Source of the DNA: Dermatophagoides farinae
Taxonomy: Eukaryota > Arthropoda > Arachnida > Sarcoptiformes > Pyroglyphidae
Assembly: GCF_024713945.1 (NCBI RefSeq)
Contig: NC_134679.1
Coordinates: forward strand, 439,001 to 503,000
Reading direction: 5' to 3'
DNA: 64,000 bases
Shown: positions 40,201 to 47,348 of the stretch, in pieces
How the letters are laid out: every line of letters begins with the position of its first letter
Position numbering within the stretch: the stretch's first letter is position 1
Notes under the pieces: generated by a model
What the model saw: the letters and a program-made list of their open reading frames with translations, nothing else
Told to the model about the DNA's origin: nothing
Database searches by the model: none
Program-made: the position numbers and the translations under genes

Positions 40201-40759
40201 TGGTCATCAACATCAACGTAATTTACACAGTCATCCTCATCAACATCAACGACGGCAACATGGACAACAACGAATGAACAACAACAACAACAATAACAAC
40301 AATGTTAATTGGAATAATAAACGGCAGTTATCATCATCGAATCTTAATTATGATTCAAATGTTGTTGTATCGATAGATAAACAACAACAACAATCGACTA
40401 TTGATTCCTATCATTTTGAATGTATACAAATTTTATCCAATGTAATTAGTGTTAGTAGTGAAGTTGTACAATTATATGGTACATCATCATCATCATCCAG
40501 TTCTAGTGGATCTAATCATGAATTGGAACAATCATTAAATCATGGTAATTCTGTTGAAGCTGGTATGTGTATTCGTGTTAACTCTTTTTTCTTACCTAAT
40601 TCTTTTTTTTTTTGTTGATTCTTAGTGAAAAGTTTTATTGGAAATGGTGCAACGACAACAACATTATCGCCATCATCATCATTGTTATTTATACAGCAAT
40701 TATATTCATTGGTTTTTATGATAATAATTTCCATTCCTTGTATCCTCAACATTCATTGA
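6262..40759 (+). CDS. Beaten-path (Beat) family Ig cell-surface protein, six exons
   Basis: Exons read by hand: 6262-7099, 33399-33610, 39241-39373, 39449-39895, 39963-40562, 40626-40759. All have GT-AG borders and matching phases (1,0,1,1,1), giving about 787 residues. The hydrophobic stretch from Met256 looks like a signal peptide. Ig1 (about 280-395, Cys305-Cys374) has typical Beat motifs: SLRIMAPDY, IYSIKWFKDNDEMYRF and TPGIVID...SNYGNLYI. Ig2 (about 396-510, Cys421-Cys500) has NLTCTSPMSTPAARL. A third Ig-like unit (544-715, Cys567-Cys697) repeats that pattern. The tail ends in a hydrophobic stretch (763-787) after a small-residue region GNGATTTT, as in a GPI-anchor signal; a plain membrane anchor is the alternative. 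Beat proteins in Drosophila act in axon guidance through Sidestep partners; that role here is by homology. A polyadenylation signal lies at 40881. Odd: a long Asp/Asn-rich N-terminal extension, two giant introns and an Asn/Gln/His-rich insert in Ig3. Confidence 0.85.
13926..13964 (+). repeat. (AG)n microsatellite
   Basis: About 19 AG units inside Beat intron 1, a GAGA-type tract. Confidence 0.85.
18794..19021 (-). CDS. candidate two-exon 59-residue protein nested in Beat intron 1
   Basis: Read on the minus strand. Exon 1 is 19021-18893 (43 codons from ATG, ending ...DFDILIYAD at a consensus donor GTAAGT). The intron is 18892-18845 (48 nt, TTG-repeat-rich, ending CTCTTTTCAG). Exon 2 is 18844-18794 (SIVAYVSESYTSLIGQ, stop). 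Both exons are phase 0. They are free of the homopolymers and triplet repeats that fill the surrounding intron, and contain charged, mixed residues (MARLRNESMENRF, RVGPYEHSMDTQ). An AATAAA overlaps the stop codon. I recognise no family. It has no signal peptide or membrane segment. It may be a small independent gene, or two exons of a larger one whose remaining exons I did not see. Without transcript data it stays a candidate, but the combination of frame, donor, branch-rich short intron and acceptor is better than chance for this intron. Confidence 0.42.
19958..19999 (+). repeat. (GAT)n microsatellite
   Basis: 14 uninterrupted GAT units, the longest example of the ATG/CAT triplet repeats that recur throughout the window. 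Confidence 0.9.
25232..25272 (+). repeat. (AAC)n microsatellite
   Basis: About 13 AAC units in Beat intron 1; TTG/CAA is the second most frequent triplet repeat of the window. Confidence 0.9.
31907..31912 (-). terminator. polyadenylation signal of the nested receptor
   Basis: AATAAA on the minus strand about 60 nt beyond the stop codon of the nested Ig/Fn3-like receptor; supports this being an expressed, independent transcription unit rather than an open frame by chance. Confidence 0.45.
31973..32962 (-). CDS. nested single-exon type I receptor: Ig domain, Fn3-like domain, one TM
   Basis: A 329-codon open frame without introns on the strand opposite to the Beat gene, inside Beat intron 1. 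An N-terminal hydrophobic segment (residues 4-16) is a signal peptide. An Ig-like domain spans about 50-145 with Cys70 and Cys127 in the typical D-Y-G-V-Y-Q-C motif. Residues about 150-232 resemble an Fn3 or cytokine-receptor-type domain: W154 early, four cysteines (170, 176, 189, 193), and NRFGQTKSQPFQI at the end, the usual last-strand pattern. Residues 261-279 are a strong transmembrane helix (IIILILIIVGILA), followed by a cytoplasmic tail of about 50 residues ending in acidic residues. Several N-glycosylation sites fit an extracellular location. AATAAA lies at 31912-31907, about 60 nt after the stop. The domain naming is inference; ligand and function unknown. Confidence 0.72.
   Translation of the reverse strand: MLNQIFSIIIIVIIIMNVNLIRMMNQTSSKMLILDHPEYLIDNQTIYGPYQGMISIIFLNQSINNVTMKCYHPNQSKIAVNSFMDQKFQLSTTTYHVNQQNNRSIIAAVTMLTIKNISNDDYGVYQCNNDRKFELTGRPKISLLKIDMGNMISWNVTSHTVIKSQRFIICLTGSGCRTISIRKPTLNDCSLNCQIIATADFSVIRNSHNKTIKLFLELTNRFGQTKSQPFQIPTTTLISEDDNNNSMFTSITDDNQIKLQLIWSSIIILILIIVGILACRQQQQQFDSNIDIDDVMITTTTSVTNLMNSIQKSARKTSYHQEESDRDDD
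33399..33610 (+). CDS. Beat exon 2: first half of Ig1
   Basis: The acceptor is TTTGTAG before 33399 and the donor is GTAAGT at 33611. The exon is 2+210 nt and accepts phase 1 from exon 1. It encodes the strands up to GIVID, including the first Ig cysteine (WLNC) and the family-typical tryptophan segment IYSIKWFKDNDEMYRF. This is the strongest single piece of evidence for the Beat assignment. It lies only 436 nt from the start codon of the oppositely oriented nested receptor gene. Confidence 0.88.
33611..39240 (+). other. Beat intron 2 (5.6 kb)
   Basis: It begins GTAAGT and ends AAATAG. It is filled with poly-A/T, TTG and CA repeats and a C12 run near 34245. The only notable content is the candidate microexon at 35122-35148. 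A minus-strand frame near 34483-34689 is mixed in composition but lacks splice or start support. Confidence 0.7.
35122..35148 (+). CDS. candidate 27-nt microexon in Beat intron 2
   Basis: A GC-rich 27-nt segment is flanked by an acceptor (TTTCGCCAG) and a good donor (GTAAGA). It would be a phase 0-0 exon encoding ATAAGSGGV without stops. That is exactly the phase needed to sit between exon 2 (phase 0 end) and exon 3. Inclusion would add nine small flexible residues inside Ig1, just after GIVID. The surrounding intron is A/T-rich and repetitive, so a GC-rich in-frame island with both splice sites stands out. Chance remains possible because the segment is short. Confidence 0.35.
39241..39373 (+). 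CDS. Beat exon 3: second half of Ig1
   Basis: Acceptor AAATAG before 39241, donor GTAAGT at 39374, 44 codons plus one nt. It encodes ESRSNYGNLYILHADFK followed by NFRCEV, the second Ig cysteine (Cys374), and the closing strand of Ig1. Read with exon 2 it reconstitutes one complete V-type Ig fold with the Beat signature. The 5.6-kb intron before it contrasts with the 60-80 nt introns that follow. Confidence 0.87.
39449..39895 (+). CDS. Beat exon 4: Ig2
   Basis: A 447-nt symmetric (phase 1-1) exon carries one whole Ig domain. The start is YIPRDGQPIIVGKKSHFG, then NLTCTSPMSTPAARL (Cys421), then an Asn-rich loop, and FECTSS (Cys500). This matches the second Ig domain of Beat proteins, which has the conserved C-T-S-x-x-S-x-P-x-A pattern. 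The exon ends with a donor GTAAAT at 39896. Several Asn-X-Ser/Thr sites suggest glycosylation. Confidence 0.87.
39963..40562 (+). CDS. Beat exon 5: third Ig-like unit with Asn/Gln/His-rich insert
   Basis: A 600-nt symmetric (phase 1-1) exon. It begins DRLAPRIENFKKKYNLGEPI, then SLRCISSKYKPMPELYWLLNG, which repeats the layout of exon 4 (G-E-P-x-x-L-x-C-x-S...P...L-x-x-N-G). The second cysteine is in HFECIQ (Cys697). Between the two cysteines lies a low-complexity insert of about 75 residues rich in Asn, His and Gln. Canonical Beat proteins have two Ig domains, so this looks like a duplicated Ig2. The domain ends in a Ser-rich linker. Confidence 0.82.
40626..40759 (+). CDS. Beat exon 6: C-terminal anchor signal and stop
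   Basis: The acceptor TTCTTAG precedes 40626; 44 codons include the stop TGA at 40757-40759. It encodes GNGATTTT and a Ser-rich spacer, then about 25 hydrophobic residues up to the C-terminus with no cytoplasmic tail. That is the usual layout of a GPI-attachment signal. An AATAAA lies about 120 nt downstream. Confidence 0.8.
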
Positions 40760-40880
40760 TATTCCATGCGAAAAAGAATATTCTGTATCATCATCATTAT
40801 TATTATTATTTCTATAAAGTTATCCAAAGAATGGAAAAACTTTTTCTTTCTTTTATCATCAATGAAATCATATGAATACG

Positions 40881-40886
40881 AATAAA
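40881..40886 (+). terminator. polyadenylation signal of the Beat gene
   Basis: AATAAA 122 nt after the Beat stop codon, in the expected orientation and distance for a short 3'UTR. Confidence 0.5.
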
Positions 40887-41685
40887 ATTCTCACCATCGT
40901 CATCATCATCATCATCAGCATCACCATTCTACTGGATCAATCTGCCTGCCCATTTGTTTTTATGTTGTTTTATTGTCATCTATCCATCTCCTCTCTGTAT
41001 TATTCCATTTTTCTTTTTTTTTCTTTTACTTACGTTTACTTTTACTTTGTTTGAATCATTTATTCATCATTTTTGTTTTTTTTCCTTTTCACATTCACTT
41101 ATTTTTTCGCTATTTCTATTTGTGATTATTATTATTATTATTATTGTAACTATAAAACGGAACGTAAATACAATTTATCTATTCTGTATCATTTTCTCGT
41201 TTTTCTATTTATTCATTCATGCAATAACATCTCACACAAACACAAACACACACACACACACACACTTACAACCGAGAGAAAGAGAATATTTCTGGAATAT
41301 TTGTTTTTCGATTAGGATGATGATTATAGCAACATAACGAAAAGAAAAAAGAATTATGATGATGATGATGATGATGGAAAGAAATCAGAATCAATGAATA
41401 GGAAAAAAAAAGAAAGATTATGGATCATAATTCTCGAATCGGATCGGATCGAATCGAATCTTATTCTACACATTTGTATATAAACTAAAACAAAGCCCCT
41501 ATATATGGTTTGTTGATATATACAGTGGATCGGCTACAAACTATTGAAATTCTTTTAGTAAACGTGGTGTTTTGAAATGATATTATAAATTCAAAATTCA
41601 TGAAAGTGCTGCCATCTGTTAACATACCGATGAACCAATGATTAAATTTTACCTTTTTTTGACAAATCATCATCATCATCATTAA
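40887..41685. other. intergenic gap between Beat and the GH16-fold gene
   Basis: Poly-A/T, CA repeats and repeated GGATC/GAATC units near 41435-41460. The two flanking genes converge here. A GTGCTGCCATCTG element (41606) resembles the inverted TAGATGGCG motifs of the 49.6-kb promoter. No gene seen. Confidence 0.6.
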
Positions 41686-41695
41686 TTTATTTATT
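41686..41695 (-). terminator. polyadenylation signals of the GH16-fold gene
   Basis: Two overlapping AATAAA hexamers on the minus strand about 110 nt past the stop codon of the GH16-fold gene. Confidence 0.45.
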
Positions 41696-41801
41696 AATGA
41701 GCAAAAAAATAATTTTTGTGGAAAAATAAAACACTAAAAAAGAAACAAAACCAAGGTGACTAATTTGAATAATAAAAAAAATGAATAATGAAAATTATAT
41801 T

Positions 41802-42889
41802 TCATATAAATAATTTACGAAGTAAAATGATTATTAAAATTAATAATAAATTGCACGACATTCTAGCTAATGATAATCTTGATGATGACGATGAAGAAGA
41901 TCTTGATGATAATGGTGAATAAAATTGAATTTTCGATGCACGTTGATAAATACGAACATAATCAATTATAAAACGATTATTATGCCAATGTTTTGAATCA
42001 TCTTGTTGCAAAGCACCGGATCTGGTATCAAATTCTGGCCCGCCAACGCCCAATTGTAGTATTATATTGAATTTTTGATCAAATGGTTTCGAAACATTGT
42101 GTTGAAAAAATATAAAATCATTAAACATCCAACGAATCGATTGTTCAGACCATTCAATCGTATAATGATTGAATGAACGAGTTATATTACGTTGTGTATA
42201 TAATTTACGTCCCATATATGATTGTCCAGCAGGCATTTTATAATGAATACCGGCAATAATAGCGCTATGTTGTTGTGCATAAACCAGGCCATTTATTTGG
42301 CCATTCGAAAGCCAATCACCCGAATATTTTGGTTTCACCGGTCGAAGAATGAAAACGGAACGAAGTGATCGACCTTCAGGTAATATGGCTCTCATTTCAA
42401 AACGGCCATAAAGCCAACTTTTCTTGGTCGAAATCATGCCACCATTAAATAGGAAACGTTCATGAGAACCAGTTTTTATATGTTTATTAATATTGGCCAT
42501 GATTTCCAGGTAACCTTTTTTATTCACCTGAACATTTTCTTTACGATGGCAGCTATATTGATAGATATTCATGCCTGAAATTTAAAAAAAAAGTCAAAAC
42601 AAAAAAAAATCCATTTCATCATTGACTTACCCATACAAAGATTTTCTGGTTCATCATCCACTAGCCAATCGGAATTATGATGCCAAAATTTTTTTTGATT
42701 ATCAACAATAAAATTATCAAAATTAAAATCATCAATCAATATCCATTGATCGTTATCATTATCAATTGAAGGAATTTTTTTCATTTCACATCCGTACATT
42801 ATGAATGATGATATGTATAGAATGATGATTATGATGATATACATTGATTTCCTCAACTGAAATCCACAATTTATGAGATCGATCGACAT
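41802..42889 (-). CDS. GH16-fold protein with lost catalytic residues (beta-glucan-binding-like)
   Basis: Two exons, 42889-42631 and 42574-41802, with a 56-nt intron (GTAAGT...TTTCAG), phase 1, 343 residues. A hydrophobic leader starts at Met16, the likelier start being there or Met1. The GH16 (laminarinase-type jelly-roll) hallmarks are clear: NGGMISTKKSWLYGRFEMRA, HYTIEWSEQSIRWMFND, FNIILQLGVGG and FIIDYVRIYQ. The catalytic strand, normally G-E-I-D-x-x-E, reads G-Q-I-N-G-L-V (178-184). The nucleophile, the assisting Asp and the acid/base Glu are thus all replaced, so glucan hydrolysis is not expected. Loss of these residues is known in arthropod beta-glucan recognition proteins (GNBP/betaGRP), which sense fungal or bacterial cell walls; that role is an analogy here. 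After a Ser-rich linker the C-terminus is hydrophobic (LLLILIIILL), suggesting a GPI anchor. AATAAA occurs at 41695-41686. Confidence 0.9.
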
Positions 42890-42951
42890 TATTGAACATC
42901 AAACAACACATTGAATATTTAAAAAAAAAATTTGTTTTCAATCAAAATATG

Positions 42952-42958
42952 ATATATA
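42952..42958 (-). promoter_or_regulatory. possible TATA element of the GH16-fold gene
   Basis: TATATAT on the minus strand about 65 nt upstream of the first ATG. In such an A/T-rich sequence this is weak evidence on its own; neighbouring secreted-protein genes show clearer TATA boxes at similar distance. Confidence 0.25.
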
Positions 42959-44583
42959 GTAGTGATCATCCATCAAGATCACATTTGGCCAAATTTGATT
43001 TGTGGTTATTTATGAATCAAAAAAAATGAATGAAAGAACAAAAAAAAAATTGGGAAATTTTCCCACTATTTTGTTTCTTCCACATCATTACGCACGTACA
43101 CCATATATACAGAACATTAAATTTTGAAAAAAATGACCACTACCAAAAAAAAAAAAAAAAAAAAATGACACAAATAACAACAACAATATCATTAATTAAT
43201 TGATTTAAATACGACATATAGATCGTCGATATATGTCATATAATGATGATGATAATTGGCCGGTGATTTATATATTATAGATATCCGTCTTGAAACATTT
43301 CATAACGAACCAAACTGAAATTAACCAAAAAAATATACATGACCAATGTAGTCTCTCTGTTCTATGTGTGTGTGTGTGTGTATGCAACAAACGGACGTCA
43401 AACAATTTTTATCTTTCTCTCATCATCATCAACATCATCAAAGCATGTGTATGTATAAATTTGGCGTCATTCAATCATGTTATTCCCCTACTACCCTGCT
43501 ACTCTATTTTTTTTCTCATTCATTCATCTATTTTTTTTTTCTTCCCATTCAAAGTTCGAGTGGATTGATGAAATGAAAACTAGAGAGCTAGAGAGAGAAA
43601 AAAGGCAAATCCTGATGAACGACTTTTTTCTCTCTCTTTTTTTGTGGATTACCAATTGAAATGAATTGAATCAAATTCAATTTTGATTATTATCACACAC
43701 AATGGGAAACGGACAACAAACAAACAGAAAAAAAAATCATCTCGATTTACTTCCGTATTCAAGTTGTGTGTGTGTGTGTGTGAGAAACCCTACTTAATTT
43801 TACTTACCATTTTTCTTATCACTATTATCGACATATCGATTCAAATCGATTGATTTGTCATCATTTAATCAATGATTATTATTGATGGCGGTAGTAGTGT
43901 TGGTGGTAGTGGTGGTGATGAGACTAAAAAACCAAAAAAAAAGGAAACAAAATGCAAAATGATGATTAATGATTAAATGCAATAATTAATTAATTTGATT
44001 TGATTTGAAAACAAAGGCTTTTTTTGCCATTTGGAAAACAAAAACATTGTGGTTTTCCATGTTGATATCAAAAAAATCATCATTATGATTTCATTTCATC
44101 TCCAATGATGATGATAAAATTTATGGCTTTTTGATGATAATGGTAAGACTTTGAACGATGATGATGATTATGATGATGATGATGGTGGTGAAAAAAAAAC
44201 AATAATAAAAAATCAATCAAATAAAATTAATGAGAATATTTTCATCAACAAAAAAAAAACAACAACAGACAAATAACTGGGTTACTAAAAATAATGGCCA
44301 ACATCATCCAGAAATTTCTTTGGATGAAATTTTTTCTAATTAATAGCTTGATTATCTGATTAATGGTTTCTATAGATATATTAACATGTAGTGTGAGAAT
44401 TTTTTTTGTTGTTCTGTTAATTGATTTACTCACGTTATTGTTGTTTTCTCATGATTGAAATGTTTTTTTTGATCAGACAAATTATCATTATTAAATGAAA
44501 GAATTTAATCGACCGAATCGATACTCACTATTTTCTTGGAGTGATTGAATTTTTTGTTTTCATTGCTCTCAATTTATCCTCAG
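42959..44583. other. divergent upstream region of the GH16-fold and Gly-rich genes
   Basis: 1.6 kb of low-complexity sequence with an A22 run (about 43146), a GT microsatellite (43365, 43765) and ATG repeats. It must hold the promoters of both flanking genes but shows no distinct motif besides their TATA elements. Confidence 0.55.
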
Positions 44584-44592
44584 TATAAATAG
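44584..44592 (+). promoter_or_regulatory. TATA box of the glycine-rich gene
   Basis: TATAAATAG lies 91-99 nt upstream of the ATG, leaving room for a transcription start around 44615 and a 5'UTR of about 70 nt. It is the clearest TATA box in the window. Confidence 0.6.
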
Positions 44593-44682
44593 TCGAAATC
44601 GGTAAATCACATTCCATTGTTTGTAAACACAAGATTCGTAAACACTGTGTTGTATGTCATCTGATCATCTTGAATAATCATC

Positions 44683-45359
44683 ATGACTTTAAATTTTGTT
44701 CAATTTATCATTGTGTTTACGATGGTCATCATTCTTGTGAATATATCATCAATCGATTGTGGTAGCAAAAATAAAGGACATCTTATCATTATTGGTGGCG
44801 GTGGTGGTGGTGGTGGTGGCGATGATAGTTATGGCGGAAATAGTTACGGTGGCGGCGGTATGATGATGATGCCTATGTAATTGTATTTTAAAAATTTATG
44901 AAAAAAAATTAGAAATTTTAAAAATAAAATTTTTCATTAATTAGGATGATGCCAATGCCAATGATGATGGCCAATAATTATGGTGGTGATATGATGTATG
45001 GAGGTGGAGGAGGAGGAGGAATGATGAGTTATGGTGGTGGTGATATGGGTGGTGGTGGTGGTGGATATCAAGACAACATGATGGGTGGTGGTGGTGGATA
45101 TCAAGATAACATGATGGGCGGTGGTGGTAATAAGATGGGAGGATACAGTAACCGAAGTGGTGGTGGTGGCGGATATCAAGACACCAAGATGGGCGGTGGT
45201 GGTAATAAGATGGGAGGATACAGCAACCGAAGTGGTGGTGGTGGTGGATATCAAGACAACATAATTGGCGGTGGTGGTAATAAGATGGGAAGACACGACA
45301 ATCGAAGTGGTGGTGGTGGCAGCGGTAAAATGATGGGAGGTTATCGTCGTCGTAGATAA
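44683..45359 (+). CDS. glycine-rich secreted protein
   Basis: Exon 1 is 44683-44876 and exon 2 44945-45359, joined over a 68-nt intron (GTAATT...TTAG) that splits a Met codon; 202 residues. The first 26 residues are a signal peptide (hydrophobic core FIIVFTMVIILV, ending IDC). The mature part is almost entirely Gly, Met, Tyr, Asn and Ser. It has Met-Pro-rich MMMPMMMPMPMMMA around the splice, then units of about 25-30 residues built as G-rich run, YQD, (N/T)xM or NII, GGGGNKMG, and (Y/H)xNRSGGGG. It ends basic (GGYRRRR). Gly-rich secreted proteins of arthropods include cuticle or silk-like structural proteins and some antimicrobial peptides; composition cannot decide between these. Neighbours are a GH16-fold protein and a peptidoglycan hydrolase. 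A TATA box lies at 44584. Confidence 0.85.
45003..45330 (+). repeat. tandem repeats coding Gly-rich units
   Basis: GGT/GGA-rich coding repeats within exon 2 of the Gly-rich gene. Blocks recur with the order Gly run, TATCAAGAC/GAC (YQD), GGTGGTGGTAATAAGATGGG, then a (Y/H)-x-N-R-S block. Two adjacent units (about 45120-45235) are nearly identical, so recent duplication or slippage is likely. Confidence 0.7.
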
Positions 45360-45642
45360 ATTAATTAATCAATAAGCCATTTTACAAGTGAAAAAAAATC
45401 CATATCAATATCATTACTGATATATTACACTATGTTTACGATAAATTATTTGAAAATAATAATTTCTTGCGACACTCAGGTATGAATCAAAGAAATACAA
45501 AAAAAAACAATGTAATCAAATATCCACATGTGATTAATTAACTCTAAATTAATCTGGTAATGAAATCACAAGTGTTTATGATTTTTTTGATCTATAGGTC
45601 AAAAAAGAAAAAAGTACATTAATCATCATCATGTGTGATTGA
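45360..45642. other. short spacer between Gly-rich and NlpC/P60 genes
   Basis: A/T-rich spacer between two genes on the same strand; only 361 nt separate the stop of one from the ATG of the next, including the second gene's own TATA box. No further element seen. Confidence 0.55.
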
Positions 45643-45650
45643 TATATAAA
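45643..45650 (+). promoter_or_regulatory. TATA box of the NlpC/P60 gene
   Basis: TATATAAA 71-78 nt before the ATG, between the end of the Gly-rich gene and exon 1. A transferred bacterial gene with a eukaryotic TATA box, signal peptide and intron is fully domesticated. Confidence 0.55.
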
Positions 45651-45720
45651 TGACAATTTTTTCCAATTTATTTTCATTCAATTTTCGATCATTTCTCGAT
45701 CATAATAATCGCCGATAATC

Positions 45721-46249
45721 ATGAAATTCTTTTTAACATTAACTTTATTCTGTGCTTTGGCCATCAGTAAGTATTACTATACATTTGTTGTCGTTGAATT
45801 AATCAATAATTTTCATTTTTTTTTTATTCGATACAAACATAGACCATGTTTATGGTGATGGTTCACATATTGTAAAGGCAGCACGATCACAAATTGGTGT
45901 ACCATATTCATGGGGTGGTGGTGGTATTCATGGAAAATCCAAAGGTATTGGTGAAGGTGCAAATATCGTTGGATTTGATTGTTCTGGATTGGCACAATAT
46001 TCCATTTATCAGGGAACACATAAAACAATTGCTCGTACAGCTGCAGCACAATATAATGATAACCATTGTCATCATGTTGCATACGGTAGTCATCAACCAG
46101 GTGATCTGGTATTTTTCGGTAATCCAATCTATCATGTTGGTATTGTATCGGCACATGGTCGTATGGTCAATGCACCTAAACCCGGTACTAAAGTTCGTGA
46201 AGAAAATATTTGGAGTTATCATATTTCTCATGTTGCTCGATGTTGGTAA
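45721..46249 (+). CDS. secreted NlpC/P60 peptidoglycan hydrolase (group 38 mite allergen type)
   Basis: Exon 1 is 45721-45766 and exon 2 45843-46249 with a 76-nt GT-AG intron (phase 1), 150 residues. Residues 1-15 (MKFFLTLTLFCALAI) are a signal peptide; the intron sits at the signal/mature border. The mature protein is one NlpC/P60 domain: IVKAARSQIGVPYSWGG, catalytic Cys62 in FDCSGL, PGDLVFF, and His113 in YHVGIV. The third polar residue falls at Asn125 (MVNAP) by spacing against bacterial NlpC/P60 enzymes. The family cleaves the D-Glu to meso-DAP (or Lys) stem-peptide bond of bacterial walls. Dust mites are known to carry such a bacteriolytic enzyme, acquired from bacteria and reported as allergen group 38; this sequence fits that protein in length and layout. 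It is likely secreted into the gut and found in faeces. TATA box at 45643, polyadenylation signal at 46327. Confidence 0.93.
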
Positions 46250-46326
46250 ATTTTTTTTTCTATCCATGTTCACATTTGTATGTACGAAAAGCAGATGGCC
46301 AAAAAAAAATTGTTAAAAAATGCGCC

Positions 46327-46336
46327 AATAAATAAA
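46327..46336 (+). terminator. polyadenylation signal of the NlpC/P60 gene
   Basis: Two overlapping AATAAA hexamers 78 nt after the stop. The convergent gene on the minus strand ends at 46469, so the two 3' ends are only about 130 nt apart. Confidence 0.6.
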
Positions 46337-46468
46337 AGATACAATTAATCAATCAATCAATAAGTTCAAATTTTTTTTTTAATTTCAAATTCAAATGATA
46401 ATAACGAAAGTGGAAATATGAGTGTTAAATGTTCAGATGATTGATTCGATTGAAATTAATTAATTAAT

Positions 46469-47257
46469 TTAAATGCTTAAAACTGGTCTACGTTCACCAG
46501 GAAAAACCTGATTACTTAAACCTGTAACACGATTACGGATACTATTTACAAAATTATCCACATAACGTTGAATATCTTTAACCAATTGTTGTACTTGACG
46601 TTGTACTTCATCAACAAAATTTGCATTATCATCACGTCCTTGTAATTCATTAGCACTATACATTGCCATTACTGATGGATCAAACATACGTGAAATTTCG
46701 TTCAATTGACTGGACCATAAATCAGTGAATTGTTGAAATTGTTTCATCACGGTTTTACGTGAATCATCACTAATACTTGATACGGTACGTGTAACTAATT
46801 GGCCAACTTCTGAAATACTTGTACCTAATTGCTCGACATTTTCAATAATTTGTTTGAATGGTGCTGTTTCACGAATACCACGACGATAACGTGTTAATCC
46901 GGGTAATTTTGGATATTTAGGCAGGCCAATTTGTTTATTCACTGCGTTCAATACATCAACATAGGCACCAGTTAGCTAGAATTTTAAATATAAATTTCAA
47001 AAAATTAATTTAAAACAAAAACAAAAATTGACCTGTACCTGACGAAATTGAGTGAAAAGTTGTTGCAATGCAACCGTAACGGTTGGATCATTCGGCACGT
47101 TGGGTTTTAATCGAGCTTCATCTTTTTCAATTTGTTGAAGCAATGCTTCCACTTGTTGCATATTCAATTTACCCGATGTTGAAGATGGTGATGGATTTTC
47201 ATTGGCCAAAACAATGGTGCCGGTGATGGCTAAGATGGTTACAATAAAAAATTTCAT
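46469..47257 (-). CDS. unrecognised secreted helical protein
   Basis: Exon 1 is 47257-47033 (or -47039) and exon 2 46975-46469, phase 0, giving 241-243 residues; two donors six nt apart (GTACAG, GTCAAT) both keep the frame. Residues 1-18 (MKFFIVTILAITGTIVLA) are a signal peptide. The rest is predicted by eye to be mostly amphipathic helix: QQVEALLQQIEKDEARL, FKQIIENVEQLGTSISEVG, FVDEVQRQVQQLVKDIQRY. It is rich in Gln, Val and Leu with no cysteine in the mature chain. It has a basic, Pro-containing linker (KYPKLPGLTRYRRGIRE) in the middle and no transmembrane segment. Such a make-up recalls lipid-binding helical bundles like apolipophorin III, but I see no diagnostic motif, so no function is assigned. 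The gene is convergent with the NlpC/P60 gene (219 nt between stops) and has its own TATA box (47357-47349). Confidence 0.82.
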
Positions 47258-47348
47258 TTTTTATCGATTGATTGATTGATTTGTCAAATTTTGTTTTAAA
47301 TTCTTGAATCGTTTTGATCAGATTGATTTCTGTAACATCATCATGGGT

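Noticed and set aside
44937-45296. Minus-strand 119-codon Thr/His/Ser-rich frame
   Set aside because: It is the antisense shadow of the GGT-rich exon of the glycine-rich gene.
45813-46316. Several long frames overlapping the NlpC/P60 gene
   Set aside because: Shadows in other frames of exon 2; only one frame carries the NlpC/P60 motifs.
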